DNA of 26,799 nucleotides from DAOUEX01 sp034430235 (GTDB taxonomy: Bacteria > Chloroflexota > Anaerolineae > UBA2200), in the NCBI GenBank assembly GCA_964478075.1, contig CAYZGO010000035.1, positions 1-26,799 of the forward strand, written 5' to 3'. Made by a program: the position numbers and the translations under genes. Below the pieces are notes generated by a model. The model saw only the letters and a program-made list of their open reading frames with translations, ran no database searches and had not been told where the DNA came from. Numbering within the stretch: the stretch's first letter is position 1; the number at the start of each line of letters is the position of its first letter. This document shows positions 13,938-20,553 of this stretch, in pieces.

Positions 13938-15066
13938 CCGCAAGAGACGCCCTGAGCCGCGCCATCAACTGCGTCATGAACCTGAGATTGTGCATGGTCG
14001 CAAGCCTGTAGAACAGGGTATCCTTGATCCTGAACAGATGGTGCAAATAGGCGAGGGAATAGTTAGCGCAGCACAAACAGTCACAATAGGGAGAAATCGG
14101 CAAGTTGGCCCTGATATACTTCCGGTCACCAATGTATACGTAAGAGTACCATTCACCCTCCAAGCTGCTGGAAGCCGGATTGTTTGCAAACGTGTATAGC
14201 CGGCCATGCCGTGCATCTCTCGTGGGCATAGAGCTGTCAAATAAATCGTAGCCAATGTCGGCGCAAGCCACGATATTGGCTGGCTGACCGACACCCAGTG
14301 CGTGCGTGGGCCACTCGGCTGGGATGAGCTCTCGGACGTATGCAATGATGTCAATCAGCAGGTTGCCTTCGCTATCAAGCGGCCACCCACCCAGTCCGAA
14401 CCCGTCAAAACCCATCTCCAGCAGTTCTTCCGCACATCGCTTGCGCAAATCCCGATAGCCACCGCCTTGAACAACGGCAAACAACAGCGGCCTTTGCTCA
14501 GGAGGCACTTGACGCTGCTCTATCCTGCGCTCAAACTCGGCCTTGCATCGCCTGGCCCAGTTTACTGTCCGTGCCACCGACTCCTGCTGCGCTGTCAGTG
14601 ACTCGTCCACGTGAGTGCAATCATCGAGACAGATCACTACGTCAGCACCATAGTCCATCTGCAACTGGATGCTCTTTTCGGGCGTGAACTTGATCCGGCG
14701 AGAGGAACCCTCCGGGCGAAAGATCATACCTTTGTCAGTGAGCGTGCCATACTTGGAATTCTGCCGGATCAACGAATAGACCTGAAAACCTCCCGAGTCG
14801 GTGATTATTGGGAGTTTCCAGCCAAACAAGCTGTGCAGTCCACCCAGGGCCTTGATGACAGAGGATCCAGGCTTTTGCATCAGATGAAAGACGTTCATCT
14901 GCACAGCTTCCACGCCGCATCTCAGCAAATCGCCAGAATCGAGCGAGCGCACAACCCCCAGGGTGGCATCTGGCAAGAATACGGGAAGCTGCAGTGGACC
15001 GTGAGGGAGCTCCAGGACACCCGGACCCTTCACATTGTCTTTCATCCCAGGACGCTCTACATACAT
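13927..15066 (-). CDS. tRNA-guanine transglycosylase paralogue with altered base pocket
   Basis: A 379-residue protein; GAGGGG lies 6 nt before the ATG at 15066. TGT landmarks: PVFLPDATLG (28-37), TDSGGFQVYSL (89-99, general-acid Asp90), CLDDCT (146-151, Asp148), VVQGGGY (Gln200), nucleophile Asp277 in LFDSSMPTRDARHG, and the zinc site C328-x-C330-x2-C333 plus His359. Enzymes of this fold swap a guanine in RNA (or DNA) for a 7-deazaguanine. The peptide that reads preQ1 in bacterial TGT (GGLAVGE) is GGWPLDSEG here (226-234), so the incoming base or RNA target may differ. It overlaps the rRNA methyltransferase gene and has a 14-bp palindrome just upstream. Confidence 0.88.
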   Translation of the reverse strand: MYVERPGMKDNVKGPGVLELPHGPLQLPVFLPDATLGVVRSLDSGDLLRCGVEAVQMNVFHLMQKPGSSVIKALGGLHSLFGWKLPIITDSGGFQVYSLIRQNSKYGTLTDKGMIFRPEGSSRRIKFTPEKSIQLQMDYGADVVICLDDCTHVDESLTAQQESVARTVNWARRCKAEFERRIEQRQVPPEQRPLLFAVVQGGGYRDLRKRCAEELLEMGFDGFGLGGWPLDSEGNLLIDIIAYVRELIPAEWPTHALGVGQPANIVACADIGYDLFDSSMPTRDARHGRLYTFANNPASSSLEGEWYSYVYIGDRKYIRANLPISPYCDCLCCANYSLAYLHHLFRIKDTLFYRLATMHNLRFMTQLMARLRASLADGL

Positions 15067-15080
15067 GGCAACCCCTCTTG

Positions 15081-15115
15081 CAGGTGACCGGCACTTCGAA
15101 GGTGCCAGTCACCTG
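15081..15115. repeat. 14-bp-arm palindrome upstream of the TGT-like gene
   Basis: CAGGTGACCGGCAC and GTGCCAGTCACCTG flank a 7-nt centre TTCGAAG, with one mismatch in 14. It ends 14 nt before the TGT-like start codon, so in RNA it would fold next to the ribosome site. It may be a regulatory hairpin or a dispersed REP-like element. Confidence 0.75.
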
Positions 15116-15205
15116 ATACGCCTCCACTGACCCTTGTGTGCCACGGTCAGTCCAGCGGCCACCACTTTGTCCTTCAACAAGAAACAACTTGCAAATGCAA
15201 CACTA

Positions 15206-15253
15206 CGCCATTAGCCCGTGCGATAGCGCGGTGGCTCCAGCGCATGTCAGGCG
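15206..15253 (-). other. Decayed attC site of the hydrolase cassette
   Basis: On the minus strand the bases reading TGCACACACGCCTGAC (about 15261-15246) are complementary in 14 of 16 positions to the cassette start GTTAGGCGCGTGTGCA (16189-16174). That is the relation expected between R'' and R' of one circularised cassette. A GC-rich centre (GCTGGAGCCACCGCGC) and GCTAATGGCG follow where GTTRRRY should be, so the downstream box has decayed. Confidence 0.55.
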
Positions 15254-15304
15254 TGTGTGCACCTGCCCCTGGCTGGGCCCGCTACGACCAGATGGCTTCC
15301 AAGC

Positions 15305-16141
15305 TCAGTACTCGAGTGTTAGGCCGACGCCCACCTCCTTGAGATCGACAACCCTTGACAACGCGATTTTGGAGTTCAGATCCGTACAGTGGCATGCATG
15401 CACCGAACCGGGGTGCAGAGATTTCATGTACTCTATGGTTCCTCGTAATTGCTCTGCAGAAGGATCCAGCAGATGAAAGCCACCTATTATGTCGACAATC
15501 CTGTCATCACCACAGACCTTTCTTGCATATTCTACAATGTTGCAGATTCCAGCATGGGAACACCCTGTAATTATGACCAAACCTTCAGGCGACTTGTAGG
15601 CTAACGCCGAGTCATCAACTACGAAGTCGTCCTTTTCAACACCGTTTTCCAGGATTCTTCCTATCGGGTTCTTGGCTTCGAATTCATTAGTCCTCTCAAT
15701 CTCCCCCAGAAACATCAACCGTTCGGTCAAGTACACGGGCTTTCTGCTCAATTCAAGATGGAAATAGGCAGAAAGCTTGCCTTCCAAGAGCAAGGACCCG
15801 ATCTCTGGCAAGTCACCGAATGCTCTAGCTGACAGTGTCAATGGATGAGTCACGAGCGCGGGCTTGTTAACGTGCAGCTTCTCTATCATCCCTTCCGCGT
15901 AGAGCCGAATAAGTGGCATGAGCCCCCAGGTGTGATCCAAATGGCCGTGAGACAGCACTACAAAGTCCACGTCCAGCAAATCGATAGAGAGTTTTCGTGC
16001 ATTTGTTATGAACGCATCTGAATACCCGACATCGAATAAGATCTTCTTGCCTTCATCCTCAACAAGATACGATAGCCCTGGTTCGCCAAGGAAGTACCTG
16101 TCAATAAGCGTGTTATTGTCAATGAGCACTGTCAGTTTCAT
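15305..16141 (-). CDS. Metallo-beta-lactamase-fold hydrolase (dihydropterin synthase-like subgroup), integron cassette
   Basis: A 278-residue protein from ATG 16141, with GGAGA 5 nt upstream; an in-frame extension lacks a ribosome site. The MBL signature SHGHLDH is at about 64-70, with a further metal-ligand His in TGCSHAGICN and a late HACHCTD. The beginning MKLTVLIDNNTLIDRYFLGEPGLSYLV is typical of the MBL subgroup that includes proteins annotated as 7,8-dihydropterin-6-methyl-ribofuranosylaminobenzene-phosphate synthase homologues. The substrate is not predictable. It lies between a clear attC-like site (16183-16233) and a decayed one (15206-15253), so it is read here as the third cassette of the integron array. 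Confidence 0.85.
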   Translation of the reverse strand: MKLTVLIDNNTLIDRYFLGEPGLSYLVEDEGKKILFDVGYSDAFITNARKLSIDLLDVDFVVLSHGHLDHTWGLMPLIRLYAEGMIEKLHVNKPALVTHPLTLSARAFGDLPEIGSLLLEGKLSAYFHLELSRKPVYLTERLMFLGEIERTNEFEAKNPIGRILENGVEKDDFVVDDSALAYKSPEGLVIITGCSHAGICNIVEYARKVCGDDRIVDIIGGFHLLDPSAEQLRGTIEYMKSLHPGSVHACHCTDLNSKIALSRVVDLKEVGVGLTLEY

Positions 16142-16182
16142 TTCATTCTCCTGAAAACACAAGGATTCTCTACTGCACACGC

Positions 16183-16233
16183 GCCTAACGGCCTGCGGTT
16201 CAGCCGCCGCGCGGGTGCAGCGAGTTGTTACCC
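16183..16233 (-). other. attC-like recombination site after the HEPN cassette
   Basis: Minus strand: R'' box GGGTAAC (16233-16227), an imperfect GC-rich inverted repeat, and R' box GTTAGGC (16189-16183), which fits the GTTRRRY integron core. R'' with its flank (AGGCGGGTAAC) is complementary at 10 of 11 positions to the start of the same cassette at 17118 (GTTATCCGCCT), as required if the cassette once was a circle. Confidence 0.72.
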
Positions 16234-16249
16234 GCCTCTCTTGATATCG

Positions 16250-17065
16250 CTAGAGACCATTCTTCTGACAATACTCTGCAAAGGCCTGTACGTCACTGAC
16301 GAACCCTGGGAACAGCCGGAAGAAGACGAAGGCTTGCTCACGACTCAGCTCCGGCGGCTTCTCCTGCGGATGTCCCAACTCGTTTCGTTGCCTTCGAATC
16401 AAATCATACAGCGAGGTGAGTGTCATATCCAGGGATTCAGGCAATTGCTCTCGTCGAGCGGTATTGCCAAGATTCTGGTATTTCTGCACAATCCACCGAT
16501 GTCTTGGCTTCACGGGCAGTTTGCTATTCAACTTGTTGTGCTCGCTACTATTCTCGAGTGACGATCGTATGATGCTACACATATGATTGAAGATGCTCTC
16601 CGCTGCTATGCCCAGTAGCAGGACAGAGGCTATGTGGCATCCAGCATTGAAGCACCTGAGCGCCTCCTCTACGTAAGCGATGGTAACGTCTGTCGCAATC
16701 ACTCCGGTTGCGGCTCTCAGTTCTTCTAAATAGCCGGTGGGGTCGTGCGGGATGAAACGCTGGCCCTCCAAAACCTTGTGTCCGTAGTCCGTTATGCGGA
16801 AGAAGGGTAGATTCGGATTGCTGGCATTCATTCCTACAGTTATGACGCCCTGTATTAGCAACTGCCACATCACCTCATTGGCCAAGACCGAGAAGCGTCC
16901 TCTGAGTCGGCCACTTTCGAACTCAACGAAGCTTGAACCTCGCTCACCCCAAACGTAGTCAAACTGGTTCCAGTCGGAATCGTGCTTAAGTCGATAGAGC
17001 ACAATTTGACGTACAAGTTCGAGGTTGTCGCGATCTGATTCTCTGAAAACTGGTCGTGTGTCCAT
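16250..17065 (-). CDS. HEPN-type protein with winged-helix-like N-terminus, integron cassette
   Basis: A 271-residue protein from ATG 17065 (AGGA 9 nt upstream). The N-terminal ~110 residues resemble a winged-helix region ending in FRITDYGHKVLEGQRFIPHDP. The C-terminal part is helical, with 'YVEEALRCFNAGCHIASVLLLGIAAESIF' as in DUF4145/HEPN-like domains and RRQRNELGH (224-232). That contains the R-x4-H pattern (Arg227...His232) used by HEPN ribonucleases in toxin-antitoxin and antiviral systems. I do not recognise a named family. No partner gene is inside the cassette. RNase activity is inferred from the motif alone. Confidence 0.75.
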   Translation of the reverse strand: MDTRPVFRESDRDNLELVRQIVLYRLKHDSDWNQFDYVWGERGSSFVEFESGRLRGRFSVLANEVMWQLLIQGVITVGMNASNPNLPFFRITDYGHKVLEGQRFIPHDPTGYLEELRAATGVIATDVTIAYVEEALRCFNAGCHIASVLLLGIAAESIFNHMCSIIRSSLENSSEHNKLNSKLPVKPRHRWIVQKYQNLGNTARREQLPESLDMTLTSLYDLIRRQRNELGHPQEKPPELSREQAFVFFRLFPGFVSDVQAFAEYCQKNGL

Positions 17066-17111
17066 TGGATCTGTCCTGAAGAGCAAGTTTAGAGTAGCAA
17101 CCCATGCAGGC

Positions 17112-17173
17112 GGATAACGGCTTGGGCATCAGGTGCGGCGCGGAGCGCCGTCAGCTGCATGCCGTTGTTAGAC
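17112..17173 (-). other. attC-like recombination site after the restriction-modification cassette
   Basis: Minus strand: R'' box GTCTAAC (17173-17167) fits RYYYAAC. It is followed by AACGGC...GACGGCGC-TCC-GCGCCG...GCCGTT, an almost palindromic 62-nt core, and the R'-side GTTATCC (17118-17112). R'' with flank (CTGGCGTCTAAC) is complementary at 11 of 12 positions to the start of its own cassette at 19142 (GTTAGCCGCCAG). This is a folded single-strand attC architecture. Confidence 0.8.
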
Positions 17174-17206
17174 GCCAGACGGGGCGTGATCGAGCGGCCT
17201 TCTGCC

Positions 17207-17911
17207 TTAGGAGTTGCGAAAGCGAGCCTCACCGTACTTGGCGAAGTAGTAGTGAACGCTTCGCCGGGCAATCTCATACATCACATCTGCCATCTCATCC
17301 ACAGTCCACTCCCGGTCCCGGAAAAAGAAGCTGCCACGGTTAAAGCGCCCATAGGGACCCTGGTTCATCAAGTGAATCTCGTTAAGCCGACCGAACATCG
17401 CGATAGTCACGACCCTATCGAGAATGCTGCTCGTGTCCGCGAAATCACACCCATCTCCGAAACACACGAACGGCACTATGCCCTCGCTCATCATGGCAGT
17501 GCGAAACCCGATGACGTTCTTTCCCAAACGCTCAATCGCATTGCCCTTCGCCTGAGGCGGTTTACCCTCAGCTCGGCGGAGAACGTTCGTCCCCTGATTT
17601 TTCACCTCGACGATCAGAATAGGGAACAACTCGCCGTCGTTATCTTGCATCGACAGAATGCCGCCGTCAGGTCGCATTGACGAGGTATCGAAGTAACAGT
17701 CAAACTCGACCCCTGGGAAGAGAGCCCGCAGACGGGCTACTACCGACGCCAGCTTCCATTCTCGCTCATGGTGCAACATGACGCCGAGCTCCCCCTGAAG
17801 CCTGTCCACCACTGCGATTAGAGCCTTGCCGACGCGCTTTTCTTGTTTCTTCGAAGTGAGATTTAAGACCGTCCCGGCGTGTTGTTCACGCAACTGGTCT
17901 TTACGGGCCAT
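17207..17911 (-). CDS. EcoRI-like type II restriction endonuclease
   Basis: A 234-residue protein aligned by eye to EcoRI. SSMRPDGGILSMQDNDGE (78-94) matches the EcoRI segment with catalytic Asp. IVEVKNQG (100-107) supplies Glu102 and Lys104, giving D82-E102-K104 of the PD-(D/E)XK centre. GNAIERLGKN (123-132) matches EcoRI GNAIERSHKN, the recognition helix that reads GAATTC. SEGIVPFVCFGDGCDF and REWTVDEM..VMYEI also correspond. All catalytic residues are present, so an active nuclease with GAATTC or a closely related site is expected. It starts 5 nt after the methyltransferase stop and ends just before the attC-like site. Confidence 0.9.
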   Translation of the reverse strand: MARKDQLREQHAGTVLNLTSKKQEKRVGKALIAVVDRLQGELGVMLHHEREWKLASVVARLRALFPGVEFDCYFDTSSMRPDGGILSMQDNDGELFPILIVEVKNQGTNVLRRAEGKPPQAKGNAIERLGKNVIGFRTAMMSEGIVPFVCFGDGCDFADTSSILDRVVTIAMFGRLNEIHLMNQGPYGRFNRGSFFFRDREWTVDEMADVMYEIARRSVHYYFAKYGEARFRNS

Positions 17912-17916
17912 CGTCG

Positions 17917-19116
17917 CTACCTCCGCTCCAGCAGGAAAAGCTGCTCCTTAACAAGAATACTGCGATTCCGTAGGTTTCTACTACCCCTGAATGTATTGTA
18001 CGGGATTTCGATTACCTCAACTGAACCCATGCTGGCAAGAAGCCCTCGCATCTGATCGGGCGCGATGAAGCCCTCGTTGTTGAATGACACGACAACAAAG
18101 GGGGCATCAATTGTTTGCAGTAGGTCGCGTAATAGCGGAAAGGCACGAGATCGTACGTTGTAGCCTGAGCGGCGCCACCCGTGTGGGATCCCGGACACCT
18201 TACTGATGTGCCTTGGCCTTTCATAGTGGACCAGCAGATTGAGCATAAAGTAGTTCGAGCCGTATGGGTGTTGATTGTACGGCGGGTCGGCATACGCGAG
18301 ATCGAGATTGCGCACTTGCCCCGCTGCTATGTTCGCGTCTTCCCGTAGCACCTCAACATCGCACTCGAAGCGTGATAGAACAGGTGGCTCGAGCACAATT
18401 TTGCCCCGTATTCGAGTGAGGGCGTCGGAATTGCTCCCACCGAATTTTCCTACCTTCGCGCGACGGTCCTTGTAGAAGCCTTTGAAGACACCAGCCGTGT
18501 TGGCATGTACTGAGGCTTCGCTCAGAAGAGGACCCAAGAGCATTCCCTTGAGATCTTCTGGAACGGTTTCGATAAGACGTCGGTATGCGTCAAGCCGGCG
18601 CGCATTCTCAAGTGTATAGAAGACACGGTCCTCGCGCGTAATGTGCGACTCATCGCGGGGGGCGTAGAGCTGTTCGATGAACCCAGTGGCGAAGACTTCA
18701 GAATGAACCCTATTGTTAAGATCTTCCACTATCTGGATCAGCGCAGGTATATCGACCGTGCTGCGGTTGCGAAGATAGCACCGCCCGATTACAGCGGCGT
18801 AGTCTTCAAAATCATTACTCACGAGCGACACTGAGTGGGCCTTGAAGAAGCGCGACACCACCCCGGACCCCGAGAAGACATCGAAGATACGCAGGCGACT
18901 CTTGCCAAGCCTTCTCTTGACCTGTTCCAGAGCACGGCCAATGTGGGGGAGCAGGCCGCGCTTATTCCCGATGTAGGTGATTAGCTGCTTTGACAGGTAC
19001 TCGGGATCCTCACGCCGGGGATCATCCCCCGGGAGTGTCATTTGCCGCCAATCTCTCACCTGAAAGGCGGAGTCTTCTGAGCTCAACATTGGGTCCTCAG
19101 GGCACACACGCTTCAT
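17917..19116 (-). CDS. Type II N6-adenine DNA methyltransferase (D12-like class), partner of the EcoRI-like nuclease
   Basis: A 399-residue protein; AGGAAGGA precedes the ATG at 19116. LITYIGNKRGLLPHIG (45-60) is the motif X region placed before motif I, as in D12/alpha-class enzymes. FDVFSGSGVVSRFF (78-91) is SAM motif I, and DLAYADPPYNQHPYGSNY (about 272-289) carries catalytic DPPY. By family it methylates adenine in the site cut by the cognate nuclease, protecting the host. The order M then R with a 5-nt gap is opposite to the classical EcoRI operon, and the alpha-class motif order also differs. The pair seems to have been assembled independently. Both genes lie in one integron cassette with the boundary 26 nt upstream of the start. 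Confidence 0.92.
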   Translation of the reverse strand: MKRVCPEDPMLSSEDSAFQVRDWRQMTLPGDDPRREDPEYLSKQLITYIGNKRGLLPHIGRALEQVKRRLGKSRLRIFDVFSGSGVVSRFFKAHSVSLVSNDFEDYAAVIGRCYLRNRSTVDIPALIQIVEDLNNRVHSEVFATGFIEQLYAPRDESHITREDRVFYTLENARRLDAYRRLIETVPEDLKGMLLGPLLSEASVHANTAGVFKGFYKDRRAKVGKFGGSNSDALTRIRGKIVLEPPVLSRFECDVEVLREDANIAAGQVRNLDLAYADPPYNQHPYGSNYFMLNLLVHYERPRHISKVSGIPHGWRRSGYNVRSRAFPLLRDLLQTIDAPFVVVSFNNEGFIAPDQMRGLLASMGSVEVIEIPYNTFRGSRNLRNRSILVKEQLFLLERR

Positions 19117-19135
19117 GCTGTTCCTTCCTGCTGGC

Positions 19136-19142
19136 GGCTAAC
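19136..19142 (-). other. Cassette junction core (attI/attC R' box)
   Basis: Minus-strand GTTAGCC followed by GCCAG. This is the 5' boundary of the restriction-modification cassette, inferred from complementarity with R'' of its own attC (17173-17167 and flank). It lies between the intI remnant and the first cassette gene, where attI is expected. Confidence 0.6.
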
Positions 19143-19155
19143 TACTTATTACGCC

Positions 19156-19202
19156 GAAAGATTTCGGGCTAATCACCCATTCCCGTTAGACAGAAATCTT
19201 TC
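19156..19202. repeat. Long hairpin in the presumed attI region
   Basis: GAAAGATTTC (19156-19165) and GAAATCTTTC (19193-19202) are perfect 10-bp arms. The 27-nt middle contains GGCTAAT and GTTAGAC, so CTAA/TTAG can pair further inside. It may be part of attI, a relic attC, or a terminator. Confidence 0.6.
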
Positions 19203-19273
19203 CGTATAACACCCCTTGCATCTGGCCTTATGCGGAATGTCCGCCACGATATCTCCATGGGGATTATGCGGAA
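19200..19273. repeat. TTATGCGGAA repeats upstream of the intI remnant
   Basis: TTATGCGGAA occurs at 19228-19237 and 19264-19273 in direct orientation, 36 bp apart. TTCCGTATAA (19200-19209) is an inverted copy with one mismatch. They occupy the spacer between intI and the first cassette, where integrase-binding direct repeats lie in known attI sites. They could equally be a dispersed repeat. Confidence 0.5.
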
Positions 19274-19353
19274 GTCTCGCCGCAACAGCAGCTCCTCTCT
19301 GCAAGCATTATAAGGCAAAAACCCCACAGGTCAACTCAGGAGGGAGAGCACAC

Positions 19354-19512
19354 GTGAAAAAACGTCCCAATAGACTGCTCGACCAGGCCCACGACGCCAT
19401 CCGGCGCAAGCACTATTATTTCCGCACCGGGGAGGCTTACGTCCCCGGGTCAGGCGCTATATTCTGTTTCACAACGAACATCGCCCAGACAAAGCAAAAG
19501 CCCGACGCGAAA
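19354..19512 (+). pseudogene. intI: Integron integrase (IntI) N-terminal remnant, frameshifted and truncated
   Basis: A GTG at 19354 is preceded by AGGAGGGAG. The first 31 codons read VKKRPNRLLDQAHDAIRRKHYYFRTGEAYVP, close to the IntI start '...LLDQVRDxIRxKHYSxRTExAYV'. After GTCCCC (19441-19446) the family sequence goes on in another frame as RVRRYILFHNEHRPDKAKA, corresponding to IntI WIKRFILFHxKRHP. This implies loss of one base (CCCTGG to CCCGG). Nothing of the remaining ~270 residues of the tyrosine recombinase is present; a perfect palindrome follows. Orientation divergent from the cassettes is the canonical integron layout. The integrase is dead here, so cassettes can move only with help in trans. 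Confidence 0.85.
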
Positions 19513-19544
19513 ACGCGCCAGGCTTTGCAGTTCGGTGCACACAG

Positions 19545-19573
19545 ACTTCCGAAGTTTCGGAGACTTCGGAAGT
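19545..19573. terminator. Perfect 11-bp palindrome after the transketolase genes
   Basis: ACTTCCGAAGT (19545-19555) and ACTTCGGAAGT (19563-19573) flank a 7-nt loop, 20 nt downstream of the transketolase stop. No T-run follows. It may end the minus-strand transcript, or it may be a dispersed palindromic repeat that inserted where intI is broken. Confidence 0.45.
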
Positions 19574-19592
19574 TTGCAGTCTCGCAGTGTGG

Positions 19593-20543
19593 CTACCCTT
19601 TCTTGGCCCCTAGAACATCCTCCACCGCAGCCGCAATGTGCTTCGCCGTGAGGCCATACTCTTCGAACAGCTCTTCGGGTGTGCCGGACTGGCCAAAGCG
19701 ATCTTGGATGCCTATAAAGCGCATCGGCACTGCATGCGTCTGCACGACGGCCTCAGCCACAGCACTTCCAAAGCCGCCCATAACCTGATGCTCCTCAACG
19801 GTGACAATGGCACCTGTCTCACGAGCTGCCTTGGCGATGGCTTCCCGATCTATAGGCTTGACCGTGTGGATGTTGAGCAGCCGGGCGGATACGCCCTTTG
19901 TCTTGAGCATCTCGACTGCTTCCATGGCCTCGCGGAGAACCGGGCCGTTGCTGGCAATGGTGACGTCCGTGCCATCATTGATCACGTTGGCCTTGCCCAT
20001 GACAAATGGATCCTCGGGCTTGGTGACAACGGGCACTGGCTCACGACCAAAGCGCACGTAGACCGGCCCCACGTACTTGCAGGCCCAGGCTACCGCTTTC
20101 TTTGTCTCATGATAGTCCGCTGGCACAATGACGGTCATGTTGGGCAGCACCCGCATAGTCGCGACGTCTTCCAGCGCTTGATGCGTTGCGCCATCGGGAC
20201 CCACGGAGATGCCCCCGTGCGCCCCGCCGATCTTGACATTCAGATTGCTGTAGCAGGTGGTCGTTCGGATCTGCTCCCAGGCTCGTCCCGCTACGAACAC
20301 GCCGTAGGTACTGACCCACGGAATCTTGCCCACCAGGCTCAGCCCGGCTGCAGCGTTGAGCAGGTTCTGCTCAGCGATACCAAAATCGAAGAAGCGATCA
20401 GGGTACTTCTCTGCAAACCAGAGGGTGCGTGTAGAGCCTGTCAGGTCAGCACCCAGGACAACGATGCGCTCGTCCTCAGCAGCCAGTTCAATTAGTGCCT
20501 CACCATATCCATCTCTTGTAGCGATTGCTTTCTTTTCTGACAT
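19593..20543 (-). CDS. Transketolase, C-terminal subunit
   Basis: A 316-residue protein from ATG 20543, chosen because AAGGAGA lies 6 nt upstream and just after the stop of the N-terminal subunit. It contains the pyrimidine-binding domain with DFGIAEQNLLNAAAGLS (catalytic-type Glu) and the C-terminal 'transketolase C' domain (VTVEEHQVMGGFGSAVAEAV). With the N-terminal subunit it forms a split transketolase, transferring two-carbon ketol units between sugar phosphates in the non-oxidative pentose phosphate pathway. Such a split is frequent in archaea and several bacterial phyla. It forms a two-gene operon with an 11-nt gap, possibly ended by the palindrome at 19545-19573. Confidence 0.93.
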   Translation of the reverse strand: MSEKKAIATRDGYGEALIELAAEDERIVVLGADLTGSTRTLWFAEKYPDRFFDFGIAEQNLLNAAAGLSLVGKIPWVSTYGVFVAGRAWEQIRTTTCYSNLNVKIGGAHGGISVGPDGATHQALEDVATMRVLPNMTVIVPADYHETKKAVAWACKYVGPVYVRFGREPVPVVTKPEDPFVMGKANVINDGTDVTIASNGPVLREAMEAVEMLKTKGVSARLLNIHTVKPIDREAIAKAARETGAIVTVEEHQVMGGFGSAVAEAVVQTHAVPMRFIGIQDRFGQSGTPEELFEEYGLTAKHIAAAVEDVLGAKKG

Positions 20544-20553
20544 CGTCTTCTCC

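Noticed and set aside
13927..15066. TGT paralogue as DpdA (DNA 7-deazaguanine insertion)
   Set aside because: No dpd partner genes are seen, and the protein aligns over its whole length with tRNA-type TGT including the zinc site. DNA as substrate is possible but unsupported.
19638..20495. Plus-strand 285-codon open frame
   Set aside because: Antisense to the transketolase C-terminal subunit; no recognisable protein features.
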